DNA of 60,063 bases from an uncultured Acidaminococcus sp. (GTDB taxonomy: Bacteria > Bacillota > Negativicutes > Acidaminococcales > Acidaminococcaceae): contig CAJMHI010000004.1 in NCBI GenBank assembly GCA_905213155.1, positions 1 to 60,063 of the forward strand, given 5' to 3'. The translations under genes and the position numbers were made by a program. Below the pieces are notes generated by a model that saw nothing but the letters and a program-made list of their open reading frames with translations, had not been told where the DNA came from and did no database searches. Shown here one piece after another: positions 58,211 through 60,063 of the stretch (positions within the stretch are counted from its first letter, which is position 1; every line of letters begins with the position of its first letter).

Positions 58211-58972
58211 ATGATCCGAAAGCTGTTATTGACCATCGTGGCACTTTGCCAATTCTTTCTTTTCCCTAGCTTTCTTTTTGCAGCCACCCCGATCCCGCCG
58301 AAACCTTTACAGGATATTTATGTACAGGATCTGGCCGGCGTTCTAAATGAATCTACTAAAAGTACTATTCGTGAGTACGGAGCGGCCCTGGATAAACGTA
58401 CAGGGGCCCAGATTGTGGTCCTGACGGTACCTACTGTAAAAGATACCGCTTTGGAAACGTATTCCCTGGCTGTACTCCGGGAATGGGGGATTGGCAACAA
58501 AGAAAAAAATAACGGGGTATTATTGCTGCTTTCTGTCAATGACAGAAAAAGTCGGATTGAGGTAGGATATGGCTTGGAAGGGGTCCTGCCCGATGGCCTT
58601 ACAGGGCGGATTCAGGACCAGTACCTTATTCCTTATTTGCGTCAAGGAGATTACAATAGGGGCGTTATCAATACGTATGCGGCTTTATTGCAGAAGGTAG
58701 CCGGGGAATATGGAATGACGGTAAAGAACCTTCAGCCAGAAGCGGCCACGACGTCTTATGCGACCGCTATTTCCCCGATGAATGCACTTATTTTGTTCGG
58801 TGGTTTGCTTATCGTCCTCGTGCTGGATCAGCTGCTGTTTCATGGGGCCATTTTACGATTTTTACTGTATCTATTGCTGTTTCGTGGTGGACGTGGCGGT
58901 GGTGGATTTGGAGGAGGTCCTACTTATGGCGGTGGCAGCGGCGGTGGCGGCGGCAGCAGCCGCAATTGGTAA
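58211..58972 (+). CDS. TPM-domain membrane protein (YgcG-like)
   Basis: A 253-aa protein with a signal peptide (about 1-25, ending LFA-AT), a TPM domain (about 35-165; QDLAGVLNESTKSTIREYGAALDKRTGAQIVVLTV, REWGIGNKEKNNGVLLLLS, EVGYGLEGVLPDGLTG), one membrane helix (about 190-222) and a glycine/serine-rich tail that ends the protein. It is commonly paired with LemA. The role is unknown. GGGAGGAAAAAG precedes the ATG. Confidence 0.92.
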   Translation: MIRKLLLTIVALCQFFLFPSFLFAATPIPPKPLQDIYVQDLAGVLNESTKSTIREYGAALDKRTGAQIVVLTVPTVKDTALETYSLAVLREWGIGNKEKNNGVLLLLSVNDRKSRIEVGYGLEGVLPDGLTGRIQDQYLIPYLRQGDYNRGVINTYAALLQKVAGEYGMTVKNLQPEAATTSYATAISPMNALILFGGLLIVLVLDQLLFHGAILRFLLYLLLFRGGRGGGGFGGGPTYGGGSGGGGGSSRNW

Positions 58973-59000
58973 GCATTTCCCTCGTGTAAAAGGAAATGCT
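58972..59000. terminator. short hairpin between convergent genes
   Basis: AGCATTTCC (58972-58980) pairs with GGAAATGCT (58992-59000) around an 11-nt loop, spanning the stop codons of both convergent genes. T-rich sequence on either side is modest. Confidence 0.5.
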
Positions 59001-59721
59001 ATATCTTGTAAATCAATTCTTTTCCTTCCAAATTCCAGAGTGCTGCACGGAATTGAGGCGAGCGTTGCTTTGCCAGCGGAATAAAATCCCCGTTCATCAT
59101 AAAGATTTGCATACCGATAACATCACGAACCTGGTGCAAGTTAACCAAATAACTTTTATGGGTTCTGAAAAAGTCGTAACGATTAATGGCATTATCCAGA
59201 AGATGAATGCTGCCACGGCAGTCCAACACCTGATCTTTCAGCTTAATGGTTAATTGTCCGTCGTTGGATTCAAAATAGAGAATTTCTTTTGCCGGGATGT
59301 TATGAATCCCGCCTATATTCCGCACACGGATAATCCGGTCTTGAGAAAATCGCGTAGTACGCAGCTGTTCTTTTACGTCCCGCAGCAATTTTTTTGGAGC
59401 ATAGGGGAAAAGATAGAACTGGTCCAGTAAATGAAACCCGTCCAACGCATCCCGGATAAAAGCAGAGACTAAATAAATAGGCACTTCCGAATCATAAAAT
59501 CGGATCGTGGTGGCATACTCCAGCCCTTTGTGAGGCAATTCATGGGATACGAGGATCACAAGACTATATCGGGTACCTTTTTTGCATTGCTCCAAGAGTT
59601 CGTCGACTCTGGAAAAGGGATGAATTTTGATAAGATCTTGTGCGTGAGGGAGACTGTAAATCAAATTAGTAATTGTCCGGATGCTGTTGGAATCAGTTTC
59701 GTAGATAGCAATATGTTGCAT
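58999..59721 (-). CDS. LytTR-family DNA-binding regulator with degenerate receiver domain
   Basis: A 240-aa protein. Residues 1-120 look like a response-regulator receiver, with an early acidic pair (YETD) and a late PK (YAPKK), but the phosphorylation site region reads LVILVSHELP, with Ser59 where Asp is expected. Residues 135-240 are a LytTR domain (IRVRNIGGIHNIPAKEILYFESNDGQ, FFRTHKSYLVNLHQV, GDFIPLAKQR). It probably does not respond to phosphorylation. No histidine kinase lies beside it. The start is ATG 59721 after AGGAGG; a longer frame from 59769 has no ribosome-binding site. Confidence 0.85.
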   Translation of the reverse strand: MQHIAIYETDSNSIRTITNLIYSLPHAQDLIKIHPFSRVDELLEQCKKGTRYSLVILVSHELPHKGLEYATTIRFYDSEVPIYLVSAFIRDALDGFHLLDQFYLFPYAPKKLLRDVKEQLRTTRFSQDRIIRVRNIGGIHNIPAKEILYFESNDGQLTIKLKDQVLDCRGSIHLLDNAINRYDFFRTHKSYLVNLHQVRDVIGMQIFMMNGDFIPLAKQRSPQFRAALWNLEGKELIYKI

Positions 59722-59951
59722 AATAGATCCTCCTAGTATTGGCTTTTTATGCAAAAAAAGCTTAATCATGGTAACATGGTTTGAAAAATAAATCTAGGGG
59801 GAATTTTAAATTTTCTCATTTTCCAGTAATATTTAAAGATAATTGTATAGAAAAACAGAAAAACTGCAATGATTTTGTTGCGAGTATTACAGCCGTTTGA
59901 TAAAATATAAATTTTATGGATGGCAGCAAAAATAAAAATTTTCAAAAGGCA

Positions 59952-60063
59952 TTGACAAAGCATTTGCGATTTGCTAATATATAAAAGCTGTCGATGACAG
60001 CTCGAACCTTGAAAACTAAATATTGTTGACAGATGTGCGGGTCAGGTCACTTCGTGACCGACC
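59952..60063 (+). promoter_or_regulatory. strong promoter and leader, probably of an rRNA operon
   Basis: TTGACA (59952-59957) and TAATAT (59975-59980) at 17 nt, with a TG extension at 59972, form the strongest promoter in the window. The transcript begins with a short hairpin (AGCTGTC/GACAGCT), then the element CTCGAACCTTGAAAACTAAA, which resembles sequences next to rRNA genes in Firmicutes, and a second hairpin (GGTCAC-ttcg-GTGACC). No rRNA itself is reached before the window ends. Confidence 0.62.

Noticed and set aside
1..60063. Looked for CRISPR arrays, insertion sequences, phage genes and restriction systems
   Set aside because: No regularly spaced repeats, transposases, integrases, capsid or restriction genes were seen. 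The DUF4143 locus is the only accessory-looking gene.

Overview
This window looks like chromosome from an anaerobic diderm Firmicute of the Negativicutes, most like an amino-acid fermenter of the Acidaminococcus type. That assignment is inference from gene content, not from a search. The gene order def-fmt-DUF116-rsmB-rlmN-prpC-prkC-rsgA-rpe, the glyQS T-box and the two-subunit glycyl-tRNA synthetase are Firmicute traits. A TolC-like outer-membrane channel and an AsmA-like protein imply an outer membrane. Two sodium/glutamate symporters, two sodium-dependent amino-acid symporters and a formiminoglutamate/folate module point to amino-acid fermentation. No insertion sequence, prophage or CRISPR array was seen.

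1-11.3 kb: a divergent serine hydroxymethyltransferase paralogue with altered active-site residues; then, divergently arranged, a formate/nitrite-type channel with hutD (minus) and ftcD-fhs-fchA (plus). Together these can turn formiminoglutamate into glutamate, ammonia and formate with ATP made by Fhs, and export the formate. gltS follows, then two tandem NSS-family symporters and a small membrane protein on the minus strand.

11.3-22.6 kb: a HAD phosphatase, tRNA-Gln(CUG), then one long, often overlapping housekeeping operon (translation start and rRNA modification, Ser/Thr kinase-phosphatase pair, ribosome assembly, pentose phosphate) ending in an AsmA-like envelope protein. 22.6-26.2 kb: an Rrf2 regulator, a T-box leader with an unusually short 5' part, and glyQS.

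26.5-30.4 kb: M20 amidohydrolase, SGNH hydrolase, hotdog thioesterase, EFR1-type ferredoxin, then a degraded-looking stretch with a DUF2922-like gene. A 16-bp perfect inverted repeat overlaps the promoter of a DUF4143 ATPase.

31.7-37.4 kb: the most interesting block. A PrpR-like sigma-54 activator is cut in two by one in-frame TAA. Downstream lie a candidate activator site, a terminator, a textbook -24/-12 promoter, and an operon of dicarboxylate-type carrier, family III CoA-transferase and HMG-CoA-lyase homologue. This reads as an uptake, activation and cleavage pathway for a branched 3-hydroxy (di)acid.

37.5-60 kb: flavodoxin and DUF3793; a five-gene tripartite ABC exporter; sbcDC; thiW; a CNNM/CBS membrane protein; a YgjP-like protease with a beta-lactamase-fold protein that has lost its SxxK motif; a COG2509 flavoprotein; DUF1015-serC; a second gltS; lemA and a TPM-domain protein; a LytTR regulator with a degenerate receiver; and, at the edge, a strong promoter with what looks like the leader of an rRNA operon.
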